DNA from: Gammaproteobacteria bacterium
GTDB taxonomy: Bacteria; Pseudomonadota; Gammaproteobacteria; Steroidobacterales; Foliamicaceae
Reading direction: 5' to 3'
Length of the DNA: 64,000 nucleotides
Assembly (NCBI GenBank): GCA_009838035.1
Contig: VXSK01000002.1
Span: 124,001-188,000, forward strand
Every line of letters begins with the position of its first letter. Within the stretch, counting starts at the first letter, position 1. The position numbers and the translations under genes are program-made. Of the stretch, positions 8,557 through 16,798 are shown in pieces. Below the pieces are notes generated by a model. The model saw nothing but the letters and a program-made list of their open reading frames with translations, was not told the origin of the DNA and searched no databases.

Positions 8557-9556
8557 GGATTCTCTCCACCAGGTCCCTGAGCTTCGGATCCTTCAGGTAC
8601 TGCTCATACAGCGGCTGCATCGCGTCCATGAAGGGTTGCTTGTCAACGTTGTCGACAATCTGCACGCCGGCTTCCACCATGGCGTTGCGGGACATCGTCA
8701 CCCGCGCGTCCCAGAGTTCGCGCATCACCGGTACCGATTCCTTTGCCGCCCGGCGAATCAGGGCCTGGTCCTCGGGGGACAGTTTTCGCCACCGGTAGCG
8801 GGACATGAGCAGCACTTCGGGCACCATCACATGCTGGGTCACGCTGTAGTGCGGCGCCACTTCGAAGTGCCGTGAGGACTCGTAGGAAGGCCAGTTGTTT
8901 TCCGCCGCTTCGATCGTTCCCAGCGCCAGCGATTCATACACCTGCCCGAATCCCATGGGCGTGGCGTTGCCGCCCAGCGTCGAGATCATGTCCACGAAGA
9001 CTTCCGAATTCATCACCCGAACTTTCATTCCCCGAATGTCGGCCGGCGAGTGGATCGGACGGAGGTTGTTGTACATGCTGCGCGCGCCCGCGTCGTAGTA
9101 GCAAAGTCCCACCAGTCCGTGAGGCTCCAGGGCGGCAAGGATTTCATCGCCGATCGGTCCGTCGAGGACGCGCCGCATGTGTTCCGTGGAACGAAACAGA
9201 AACGGCAGCGAATACACGCCGGTCTCGGGTGCGATCGAATTGAGCGGCGCGATGCTGGTGCGGCTGATGTCGATGCCGCCGAAGATCGTCATCTCGAGCA
9301 TGTCGCGCTCGTCGCCCAACTGGGCGCCCGGGTAGATTTTTACCTGGATTCGCCCGCCGGTTTCGCTCTCCAGCCGATCCGCCATCGCTTCCATGCCGCG
9401 AACGGTGGGATAACCGGCATCCTGAATGTCGGCGGCTCGCAGCCGGACGGATTCCTGCGCGGCAGCGGACGGACCCGCAAGTACCGGCAGCGCCGCGAGC
9501 AGAAGAACCGCTATCGGGCGCAGGGCTGGCGCCATGTTAAACACACCCCCTGCCAT
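8543..9556 (-). CDS. dctP: TRAP transporter solute-binding protein
   Basis: A 337-residue DctP-family periplasmic binding protein. A signal peptide (ALRPIAVLLLAALPVLAGPSAAAQ) is followed by RLRAADIQDAGYPTVRGMEAMADRL, the ETGGRIQVKIYPGAQLGDERDMLE stretch and an R-V-M-N-S-E segment. These fit the family, where a conserved arginine binds the carboxylate of the ligand. The proposed ATG at 9556 shares one base with the stop of kduD (TGATG). A second ATG seven codons later would also give a good signal peptide. The family commonly binds C4 acids, sialic acid or uronates, and the link to kduD favours a uronate. Confidence 0.92.
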   Translation of the reverse strand: MAGGVFNMAPALRPIAVLLLAALPVLAGPSAAAQESVRLRAADIQDAGYPTVRGMEAMADRLESETGGRIQVKIYPGAQLGDERDMLEMTIFGGIDISRTSIAPLNSIAPETGVYSLPFLFRSTEHMRRVLDGPIGDEILAALEPHGLVGLCYYDAGARSMYNNLRPIHSPADIRGMKVRVMNSEVFVDMISTLGGNATPMGFGQVYESLALGTIEAAENNWPSYESSRHFEVAPHYSVTQHVMVPEVLLMSRYRWRKLSPEDQALIRRAAKESVPVMRELWDARVTMSRNAMVEAGVQIVDNVDKQPFMDAMQPLYEQYLKDPKLRDLVERIRAAP

Positions 9557-10320
9557 CAGCGCCCCATCCAGCCGCCATCGACCAGCAGGATGCTGCCGTT
9601 CACATAGTCCGAGGCCCGGGAAGCCAGGAACACGGCCGCGCCCTTGAAGTCGTCCGGCGTTCCCCAGCGGCCCTGAGGGATCCGTTCCAGGATCGCCCTG
9701 GACCGCTGCGGATCCTCGCGCAGCGCCTCGGTGTTGTCGGTCTCCACGTAACCCGGCGCAATGCCGTTGATATTCAAGCCCTTGCCCGCCCATTCATTCG
9801 AGAGCGCCATTATGAGTTGCCTGAGCCCGCCCTTGCTGGCTGCGTAACCGGGAACCGTGATGCCGCCCTGGAACGAAAGCAGCGAGGCCGTGAAGATGAT
9901 CTTGCCCGAGCCTCTTTCGATCATGTCGCGGCCCAGTTCGCGGCTCAGGATGAACTGGGCGCTCAAGTTCACCTCCAGCACCCGGTCCCAGCGATCATCG
10001 CCATGTTCCGCGACAGGCGCTCGCTCAATCGTCCCGGCGTTGTTCACGAGCACATCCGGCGCCCCGTGCCGTTCGCGGATTTCCGCAATGAACTCGTAAA
10101 GCCGGGCCCGCTGCCCGAAGTCGCATTGATAGGCTCTGAAGGCCCCACCGGCCTTCCCGACGGCCTCTTCAACCTCCGATCCGGAGGGTTCGAGCGTGGC
10201 CGAAACGCCAATGATGTCCGCACCCGCCTCGGCCAGCCCGACGGCCATCGACTTGCCGATACCGCGTCTGCAACCCGTAACCAGCGCGGTCTTGCCGTGA
10301 AGATCGAACAGATCGCTCAT
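9556..10320 (-). CDS. kduD: 2-dehydro-3-deoxy-D-gluconate 5-dehydrogenase (KduD-type SDR)
   Basis: A 254-residue classical short-chain dehydrogenase. The NAD(P)-binding motif is TGCRRGIG (residues 15-22), with NNAG near 92 and the Y-A-A-S-K catalytic pair near 156-160. The run ASLLSFQGGITVPGYAASKGG and the tail SDYVNGSILLVDGGWMGR are close to known KduD proteins, which interconvert 3-deoxy-D-glycero-2,5-hexodiulosonate and 2-keto-3-deoxygluconate. In alginate users, related enzymes reduce 4-deoxy-L-erythro-5-hexoseulose uronate, so that role is also possible. It is the first gene of the operon with the TRAP transporter. Its upstream region carries a promoter and an operator like the one before the lacI gene at 24.8 kb. 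Confidence 0.88.
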   Translation of the reverse strand: MSDLFDLHGKTALVTGCRRGIGKSMAVGLAEAGADIIGVSATLEPSGSEVEEAVGKAGGAFRAYQCDFGQRARLYEFIAEIRERHGAPDVLVNNAGTIERAPVAEHGDDRWDRVLEVNLSAQFILSRELGRDMIERGSGKIIFTASLLSFQGGITVPGYAASKGGLRQLIMALSNEWAGKGLNINGIAPGYVETDNTEALREDPQRSRAILERIPQGRWGTPDDFKGAAVFLASRASDYVNGSILLVDGGWMGR

Positions 10321-10346
10321 TGCGGCCGAGTCTTCCCTTGCACGCC

Positions 10347-10367
10347 AGTGTTGTGTCTCACAGCGCT
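10347..10367. promoter_or_regulatory. operator before kduD, same type as the lacI-kduI operator
   Basis: The dyad AGTGTTGTG / TCT / CACAGCGCT matches the perfect palindrome at 24833-24853 (read on the opposite strand) at 18 of 21 positions. It covers the expected transcription start of the kduD-TRAP operon, a place where a bound repressor would block RNA polymerase. Confidence 0.7.
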
Positions 10368-10370
10368 GGC

Positions 10371-10399
10371 ATTATGCTTCATACTGCAAGCCTTGGCCA
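10371..10399 (-). promoter_or_regulatory. putative sigma-70 promoter of kduD-dctPQM
   Basis: Read on the minus strand: a -35-like TGGCCA (10399-10394), a 17-base spacer and a -10-like CATAAT (10376-10371, five of six consensus bases). The operator lies directly downstream. Confidence 0.5.
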
Positions 10400-10481
10400 C
10401 TCGGGTCTGATGGGTCTTATTGGGGTGCTGATGCTGCGCGCGGAGACGCTGAACGCCTGGCCAGCGCGCGATGTGATGGCA

Positions 10482-10496
10482 TTTGGTAATACCAAA
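10482..10496. promoter_or_regulatory. GntR/FadR-type operator before the alginate receptor gene
   Basis: TTTGGTAATACCAAA is a perfect dyad around one central base, inside the 261-base divergent region between kduD and the TonB receptor. It resembles operators of FadR-subfamily GntR regulators of hexuronate genes (UxuR/ExuR-type TTGGTATACCAA). The GntR gene at 13828 is the obvious candidate binder. I see no convincing -35/-10 pair for the receptor gene itself. Confidence 0.6.
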
Positions 10497-10581
10497 ATGG
10501 CATGACAGGAAATACAGATAGGTCGTATTGCTCTGTTATATGCGGTATATTCACGCGGTGGATACTGCTGGAGGAGTCGAC

Positions 10582-13500
10582 ATGCGTGCAAACACGACCG
10601 GGACTCATTTTGGGCTGCGGACGCTGGCTTCGATTTGCACGGGGCTGGCAGCGCCGCTGATTGCGGCTTCGGCGCTGGCGCAGGATGCGCCGGACAGCGA
10701 AGACGCGCTGAGCGAAGCGCCTATCGAGGAAATCGTCGTGAAAGGAGTGCGACGCACGATTCAGGACTCCATCCAGCTCAAGCGGAATTCCGTCACGATC
10801 GTTGACGGACTCAATGCGGAAGAGATCGGCGCACTGCCGGCCTTGTCAATCGGCGAGGCGCTGGAGACCGTTACCGGTGCGGCGACTCATCGCGAGAACG
10901 GAGGCGCTACCGAGGTTGCCATCCGGGGCTTGGGGCCCTACCTGGGCAACACGGTCGTCAATTTTCGGGAATCGACGAACGGCAGCGGCAACCGCGCGGT
11001 GAATTTCAGCATCTTTCCTTCGGAATTGTTCAATGCCGTTGCCATCCATAAAACCCAGACCGCGAGCTATCTGGAAGGCGCCGTCAGCGGCCAGGTTCAC
11101 CTCAGCACCCGGCGGCCGATCGAGTATGGCGAACAACGCGCGCAATTCAGCCTCAAGAGCTCGGCGCATCCTGACGACAGCAACATCATTGGCCAGGATG
11201 AGTATGGTTACCGCGCCACCGCCAGTTACATCAATTCATGGGAAATCGGCGGCCTTGGCACTATCGGCATATCCATCGGAGGGCAAGTGCGGGACGATTC
11301 CAACCCGGAGGCGGAGGCCACTCACACGACTGGCGGCGGGCGGTTCGAAGCCTGTGTGCTGGAATCATTCGATTCTACCGCGCAGCCGCTCGATACATCC
11401 GGCCGGTGCGATGAAAACGCGGGCGACCCCGATCTGAGCAATGACCAGCTTCAGGACCTGATCGATTCCAATCCCAATTACAACAGTGTTTCGGATATTC
11501 CATTTGCCTACATAGCTCGCGATCGCCAGTTCCGCCGCAATACAACGGATGATGACCGTGATGCCCTGTTCGGCGTGCTCCAATGGCAGCCCAATGACCG
11601 CATCGATGTCATGCTCGATTTCCAGCAGTCCGAGCGCGATCAAAAGGAACTGCGCCAGGACCTTCAGTTCGGAGGAACCCAGAATAACCTGCGCGATGTC
11701 GTTTCCAATCCGCGCACCGGGCTTCTGGAAAGTTTCGTCGCGGATACCGATATCCGATCCAAGACCACGGACTTCGTGCGCTTTGAAGAATATGAAGGCG
11801 CCGGCCTTAACATTGCCTGGCAGGCCACGGACACGCTCGAGGTTTCATTCGATGCGGCGTTTGCGGACACCCGGCGGGTCGAGACGGATGTGGAGGTTCG
11901 ACTGGCCGCGAACGAAGTGTTGATCACGGAACCGGACCGCGTTTCCAGCAGGGAGGAGTTCTGGGTCCGTTTCGATGTGAATGCGCCCGGCACGGATGGG
12001 CTTACGCTGCCGACGGTTATTAGCACATACGGCAGCAGTTCGCGCGATCCTGCTTCGCTGCTGGATTTCGATATCAACGATCCCCGTTACTTTACCGCCC
12101 GCGACCGTGCGCAAGTTCGAGCCAGGCAGCAGATTCGCGAGCACACGATTGATGCCTTCAGGCTGGATCTGTCCTGGGACACCGACCTGGGTTTTGTCAG
12201 CAACCTCGAGGGCGGCGTGCGTTTTTCTTCCCTTGAGTACCGCACCTTCGGCGGCAATCGCAATCGAGCCGGATTCAGCCTGTATGACGACGAGGATCTC
12301 GACGGCGTGCCGCACGGGAGCTCCAATACGCCCGAAGCCCGGGTGGTGGTCTTCAATGCCGCCAACAACTGCGGACAGGGCAGCTTCCCGGAGCCTGGTT
12401 TCCTTTCGGAATCCAGGGGCGGCAACGATCTCATCACGTTCGCGCACGGCATTGGCACCGGCACCGGATGGGCGACATTCGATCATGGCTGTTTGCTGGA
12501 TGAGCTGCTCGCGAACTACGGCGGCAGGTCCGCGATCGGCTTCCAAAACGGCATCCAGACCAACAGCATCGACCTGACCGAAGATGTGACGGCTTTCTAC
12601 CTGCAGGCAAACTACGAATCCCGGATGTCCGGCAGGCCGGTCCGGGGCAATTTCGGCGTGCGCGTCGTGCAAACCGATGTCGATTCGATCGGTTATCGGA
12701 CCCCGCTCACCGTAACGCAAGAAGAGGGCTTGTATTTTGTCGAGGAAGTGCCGGGCGCCGAGTACGAAAAGGTATTGCAAACCAACAGCTATACGGAACT
12801 CCTGCCCAGCCTCACCTTCATCATGGATCTCAATGACGACTGGGTCTTCCGGGCTGGAGTGTTCAGAGGCCTTTCGCGTCCGGACCCCCACTCATACGGC
12901 AATAGCCGCTCCATCAACACCAACGACTCCGACGATCCGGACTCCGGCTACGCCAGCCTGGAGGATGCAGTGCATGGCATCAGCTCGCCGGGCAACCCGA
13001 AATTGCAAGCCCTGCCGTCCTGGAATGTTGACGTGAGCGTGGAATGGTACGCCAACGAAGACACATTGTTGGCGGCCGGCGTCTATTGGAAGCAATTTCA
13101 GGGCGCTTTCGAAAACGCCTATCAGCCGGAAGACATTCTGATTGACGGAAACGTGGTGACCGGCTCAGTGAGGACCACGCAGGTTTCCGATGATAAGAGC
13201 GACCTCGCTGGTCTTGAAGTCACCGCTACGCATTCGTTCGACTACCTGCCCGGATTCCTGGGCGGCTTTGGCGCGAAATTCAGCTACAACTACGCGGATT
13301 CCGATTTCGAATTCGAGGATGGCCACGGCGGCGACGGCACAGCCTATGATGCGGACGGCAATCCGGTTCGGCTCCTGGGCCTTTTGCCGCCGGCCGGCTT
13401 ATGGGGCCTGTCGCGCCATACCAGCGCAACGCAGCTTTACTGGCAGAATGATCGCTTCAGCGCGCAGGCGATTTTCAAGGCGCGTTCCCGGTACTTCCAG

Positions 13501-13722
13501 GGCTTCAGCCGCGATACTACAGCCCGCGTTCGATATGTGGATGACTATAAAACGCTGGACCTTCGCTTGAGATACGATATGACCGACAGTATTGAGCTGT
13601 CGCTGGAAGGCATTAACGTGCTTGGCGAGCCGCGTATCGATTTCCGTGCGTTGGTAGGCGAGGTCGTTCAGACCCTCGAGTATGGTCCACGTATATTCGC
13701 CGGTGTCAGAGCGAGGTTTTAA
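10582..13722 (+). CDS. TonB-dependent receptor, alginate locus
   Basis: A 1046-residue outer-membrane receptor. The ATG at 10582 follows GGAGGAG with good spacing and opens a signal peptide ending near ALAQ. After it comes the short TonB-box-like region (EEIVVKGVRRTIQDSIQLKRN), then a plug domain with TGAATHRENGGATEVAIRGLGP and a long beta-barrel ending in an aromatic residue (GVRARF). The N-terminal pattern is that of the large Xanthomonas/Caulobacter-type carbohydrate receptors. It would import oligosaccharides across the outer membrane using energy from TonB-ExbBD. The genes that follow (GntR regulator, PL6, PL17, SDR) point to alginate oligomers as ligand. Confidence 0.92.
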   Translation: MRANTTGTHFGLRTLASICTGLAAPLIAASALAQDAPDSEDALSEAPIEEIVVKGVRRTIQDSIQLKRNSVTIVDGLNAEEIGALPALSIGEALETVTGAATHRENGGATEVAIRGLGPYLGNTVVNFRESTNGSGNRAVNFSIFPSELFNAVAIHKTQTASYLEGAVSGQVHLSTRRPIEYGEQRAQFSLKSSAHPDDSNIIGQDEYGYRATASYINSWEIGGLGTIGISIGGQVRDDSNPEAEATHTTGGGRFEACVLESFDSTAQPLDTSGRCDENAGDPDLSNDQLQDLIDSNPNYNSVSDIPFAYIARDRQFRRNTTDDDRDALFGVLQWQPNDRIDVMLDFQQSERDQKELRQDLQFGGTQNNLRDVVSNPRTGLLESFVADTDIRSKTTDFVRFEEYEGAGLNIAWQATDTLEVSFDAAFADTRRVETDVEVRLAANEVLITEPDRVSSREEFWVRFDVNAPGTDGLTLPTVISTYGSSSRDPASLLDFDINDPRYFTARDRAQVRARQQIREHTIDAFRLDLSWDTDLGFVSNLEGGVRFSSLEYRTFGGNRNRAGFSLYDDEDLDGVPHGSSNTPEARVVVFNAANNCGQGSFPEPGFLSESRGGNDLITFAHGIGTGTGWATFDHGCLLDELLANYGGRSAIGFQNGIQTNSIDLTEDVTAFYLQANYESRMSGRPVRGNFGVRVVQTDVDSIGYRTPLTVTQEEGLYFVEEVPGAEYEKVLQTNSYTELLPSLTFIMDLNDDWVFRAGVFRGLSRPDPHSYGNSRSINTNDSDDPDSGYASLEDAVHGISSPGNPKLQALPSWNVDVSVEWYANEDTLLAAGVYWKQFQGAFENAYQPEDILIDGNVVTGSVRTTQVSDDKSDLAGLEVTATHSFDYLPGFLGGFGAKFSYNYADSDFEFEDGHGGDGTAYDADGNPVRLLGLLPPAGLWGLSRHTSATQLYWQNDRFSAQAIFKARSRYFQGFSRDTTARVRYVDDYKTLDLRLRYDMTDSIELSLEGINVLGEPRIDFRALVGEVVQTLEYGPRIFAGVRARF

Positions 13723-13766
13723 ATCTAACGACTTCGCCGACGGAAATTCCGCAACATCGCCGACAA

Positions 13767-13811
13767 GATGGTCCGCACCTGATCGTGGGCGTGCGCGCCA
13801 GGGTCTTCTGA
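13767..13811 (+). pseudogene. remnant of a TonB-receptor 3' end
   Basis: Reading the frame that ends at the TGA at 13809-13811 gives DGPHLIVGVRARVF. This closely parallels the last residues of the receptor just upstream (YGPRIFAGVRARF). It has no start or ribosome binding site and looks like the scar of a deleted tandem receptor gene. Confidence 0.45.
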
Positions 13812-13827
13812 TACGGACAGGGGAGAG

Positions 13828-14574
13828 ATGAAGGAACAAAGGTTGTATGAGGACGTTGCGCAAAGGATTGCGCAACGGATGCTGGAGGGCGTATATCCGT
13901 CCGGCACCCGCCTGCCCGGCGAGCGCGAGCTGGCCGAGCAATTCAATGTAAGCCGGGTCACGGTCCGGCAGGCGCTGATTTCGCTGCAGGCTCTCGGTAA
14001 GCTGGAAGTGAGGCCCGGATCGGGAGCGCACGTGCTGGACGCCGCGGTCTCCCAGGTGGACGTGCTGCCCAGCGTAAGCGCGCTTGAATTGACGGAGGCG
14101 CGCTCCTTGTTCGAGTCCGAGGTGGCAGCTCTTGCGGCGCCCGATATCAGCGACGAGACGCTGGCCGAGCTTGAGCAACTCATCGTGGACATGAGCAGCG
14201 ACGAGCATGATGGTGTCGATGCGGCGGAACTCGCGGACCGGGACTTTCACCTGACCATCGCCGCCGCCGCCGGCAATTCCGTGCTCTATTACATTGTCGA
14301 GAAGCTCTGGCGGATGCGGATGGAACTGGCGCCGGTCAAGAAGGTTTATGACTCCGTTTGCTCGGAAGACGCGACGGCGCGCGGGAGAGAGCACCGCGAG
14401 ATTCTCGATGCGCTGCATAGCCGCGATCCCTCCCAGGCGCGGCTGGCGATGAGAAAGCACTTCACGCGGCTGCTGGAATCCATGCTGGACGTTACCGAGC
14501 AGAACGCGCTCAGGGACGTTCGCAGGAAGGCCAGCGAGAGCCGTGAGCGTTTCCTCAAAAGCGCTCGAATTTAG
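13828..14574 (+). CDS. GntR-family regulator, FadR subfamily
   Basis: A 248-residue regulator. The N-terminal winged helix has the GntR signature: YEDVAQRIAQRMLEG, GTRLPGERELAEQFNVSRVTVRQAL. A helical FCD-type ligand domain follows, with a D-x-x-F-H segment (LADRDFHLTIAAAAGNS) and a later H-R-E-I-L motif (EHREILDAL) that in this family helps bind metal and a carboxylated ligand. The ATG follows GGGGAGAG. The position between the receptor and lyase genes, and the palindrome at 10482-10496, suggest control of the alginate genes in response to an alginate breakdown product. Whether it represses or activates is unknown. Confidence 0.88.
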   Translation: MKEQRLYEDVAQRIAQRMLEGVYPSGTRLPGERELAEQFNVSRVTVRQALISLQALGKLEVRPGSGAHVLDAAVSQVDVLPSVSALELTEARSLFESEVAALAAPDISDETLAELEQLIVDMSSDEHDGVDAAELADRDFHLTIAAAAGNSVLYYIVEKLWRMRMELAPVKKVYDSVCSEDATARGREHREILDALHSRDPSQARLAMRKHFTRLLESMLDVTEQNALRDVRRKASESRERFLKSARI

Positions 14575-14593
14575 CCAAGTCAGGAATCCTTCC

Positions 14594-16798
14594 ATGTCGT
14601 ACCGGAAATTTCTGGTAGCTTCCGCGCTCGCCATATTTGGGGCGGCAAGCACATCCGCAGCCGAAACCCTTGTCACCAATCAAGAGGAATACCGCGATGC
14701 GGTCGCGCGGGCCGGGCCGGGTGACGTCATTGTTCTTGCCAACGGGGTCTGGCGCGATTTTGAGATTCTTCTTGTCGGCAACGGGAAGCCGGAGCGGCCG
14801 ATTACGCTGACGGCGGAAACGAAAGGGCAGGTCATCATCAGCGGGCAGTCCAATCTGCGGCTTGCCGGCAGCCACCTGGTCGTGTCCGGATTGGTGTTCA
14901 GGGACGGTTACACGCCGACCAGCGCCGTGATTTCCTTTCGCCGGACGAAGGGCGAGCCCGCCAATCACTCAAGGGTCACCGAGACCGTCATCGACCGGTT
15001 CAACAACCCGGAGCGGCATGAGATTGATTTCTGGGTGTTGATGTTCGGACGACATAACCGCTTCGACCATAACCACGTGGAGGGCAAGGGCAATCTCGGG
15101 GTCACGATGGCCGTGCGGCTGGACGGCGAGGAAAACCAGCAAAACCACCACCGCATCGACCACAACTACTTCGGCCCGCGGCCGATACTGGGATCCAACG
15201 GCGGCGAGACGCTGCGTATCGGCACCAGCCACTACTCGCTGACCGATTCGCTGACCGTCGTGGAAAACAACGTATTCGATCGCTGCGACGGCGAGCTGGA
15301 GATCATCTCCAACAAGTCGGGCGGCAATACGTTCCGCGGAAACCTGTTCCTGGAGTCTCGCGGCACGCTGACCATGCGCCACGGCAACAACGCCGTGGTG
15401 GAGGACAACGTTTTCCTCGGCAACGGCGTTCCGAACACCGGCGGCATACGGGTCATCAACAAGGGGCATGTGGTCCGCAACAACTACCTGCATGGGCTCA
15501 CCGGCTACCGCTTCGGGGCCGCCTTTACGGTCATGAACGGGGTTCCGGATTCGCCGCTGAACCGCTACCACCAGGTCGAGGACGTGCTGATGGAGAACAA
15601 CTCGATCATCCAGTGCGACTACATCGAAATGGCCGGAGGCAGCGACGAAGAACGTTCGGCGACGCCCATCGACAGCAGGTTCCGGTCCAACCTGGTATTC
15701 AACCGCGACGGGAATAACGTCATCCGCGTGCATGACGACATCAGCGGGATCGCCTTCAAGGGCAACGCCGCGAACGCGGTCGACGATCTGCCGGTAAAGA
15801 GCGGCTTTTCCAATTCCCCCATCGAGATGCAGCAGGCCGCCAACGGACTCTGGTATCCGGTCGGAGACGACCTCGCTTCAATCGGCGTTCGCACGGACCT
15901 GAATGTCCTGGACAAAGACGACACAGGCGTGGCCTGGTATCCGAAACCCGGTTCCTCCCGGGCGACGCCACCCACAATCCTCGTTACGCCCGGCGAGGAC
16001 TCCCTGTTTGATGCCGCCAGGCGCGCCGATGCCGGTTCGATTCTGGAGTTGGCTCCCGGCGATTACCGGGTCAGGAAGACCATCGTGATCGAACGGCCGT
16101 TGACCATCAAAGCGGCGCAGGGCCGCGGAACGGTGAGGTTGGAGTTCGAGCGCCCGGCGCTGTTCGAGCTTGACGATGGCGGCCGCCTGGAACTTTCAGG
16201 CCTGGAGATTTCCGGCGCAGCTTCTCCCGACATGTCGGGCAACTCGGTGGTTCGCACCAGCCGCTACTCGATGACGAGCAACTACGGCCTGGTAGTCGAT
16301 GACTGCTCGGTAAGCGACCTGGACGTCAATTACCTCTTCAATTTCTTCCTGGTGGCCAAGAACACCTTTGCGGACGAGATTCGCATCACGCGCTCCGAAT
16401 TCAGCGACATTACCGGCAGCGTGCTTGCGCTGAGCAGGGAAATCGACGACCTGGGCCGCTATAACGGCGAAGAAATTTCGGTAGTCGACAGTCGATTCAG
16501 CAACATCGGCGGCGCCGTGTTCGACATTTACCGCGGCGGAACGGATGAGAGCACCTTTGGTCCCCGCCTCGAATTGCGTTCCAGCGTGCTGGAATCGGTG
16601 GGCCACAACGCGCGCAACAAGACTGCCGCATCCATACGGCTTCTGGGCGTGCAGGTGGCGGATATTCACGACAATGAATTCATCGATAGCCGGCCGATCC
16701 GCGTAACGCACACGGTCGGCGATCCGATAACGCGAATCGGAGGCAATCGGTTTACCGGTACGCCGGAGCCGATCGTCGGCGAGATCAGCAACCCTTGA
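14594..16798 (+). CDS. polysaccharide lyase family 6, alginate lyase
   Basis: A 734-residue exported lyase. A signal peptide (KFLVASALAIFGAASTSAAE) precedes a right-handed beta-helix. The PL6 active-site region is very clear: EIISNKSGGNTF holds the catalytic lysine (K241) and GTLTMRHGNN holds the catalytic arginine (R262), matching the Lys/Arg pair of chondroitinase B and alginate lyases. The second half contains another beta-helix-like domain, so this is the long two-domain form. It cleaves alginate by beta-elimination to unsaturated oligomers or monomers. I prefer the ATG at 14594, which directly opens the signal peptide after AGGA, over the GTG-like start upstream that overlaps the GntR gene. 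It overlaps the PL17 gene by one base. Confidence 0.92.
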   Translation: MSYRKFLVASALAIFGAASTSAAETLVTNQEEYRDAVARAGPGDVIVLANGVWRDFEILLVGNGKPERPITLTAETKGQVIISGQSNLRLAGSHLVVSGLVFRDGYTPTSAVISFRRTKGEPANHSRVTETVIDRFNNPERHEIDFWVLMFGRHNRFDHNHVEGKGNLGVTMAVRLDGEENQQNHHRIDHNYFGPRPILGSNGGETLRIGTSHYSLTDSLTVVENNVFDRCDGELEIISNKSGGNTFRGNLFLESRGTLTMRHGNNAVVEDNVFLGNGVPNTGGIRVINKGHVVRNNYLHGLTGYRFGAAFTVMNGVPDSPLNRYHQVEDVLMENNSIIQCDYIEMAGGSDEERSATPIDSRFRSNLVFNRDGNNVIRVHDDISGIAFKGNAANAVDDLPVKSGFSNSPIEMQQAANGLWYPVGDDLASIGVRTDLNVLDKDDTGVAWYPKPGSSRATPPTILVTPGEDSLFDAARRADAGSILELAPGDYRVRKTIVIERPLTIKAAQGRGTVRLEFERPALFELDDGGRLELSGLEISGAASPDMSGNSVVRTSRYSMTSNYGLVVDDCSVSDLDVNYLFNFFLVAKNTFADEIRITRSEFSDITGSVLALSREIDDLGRYNGEEISVVDSRFSNIGGAVFDIYRGGTDESTFGPRLELRSSVLESVGHNARNKTAASIRLLGVQVADIHDNEFIDSRPIRVTHTVGDPITRIGGNRFTGTPEPIVGEISNP

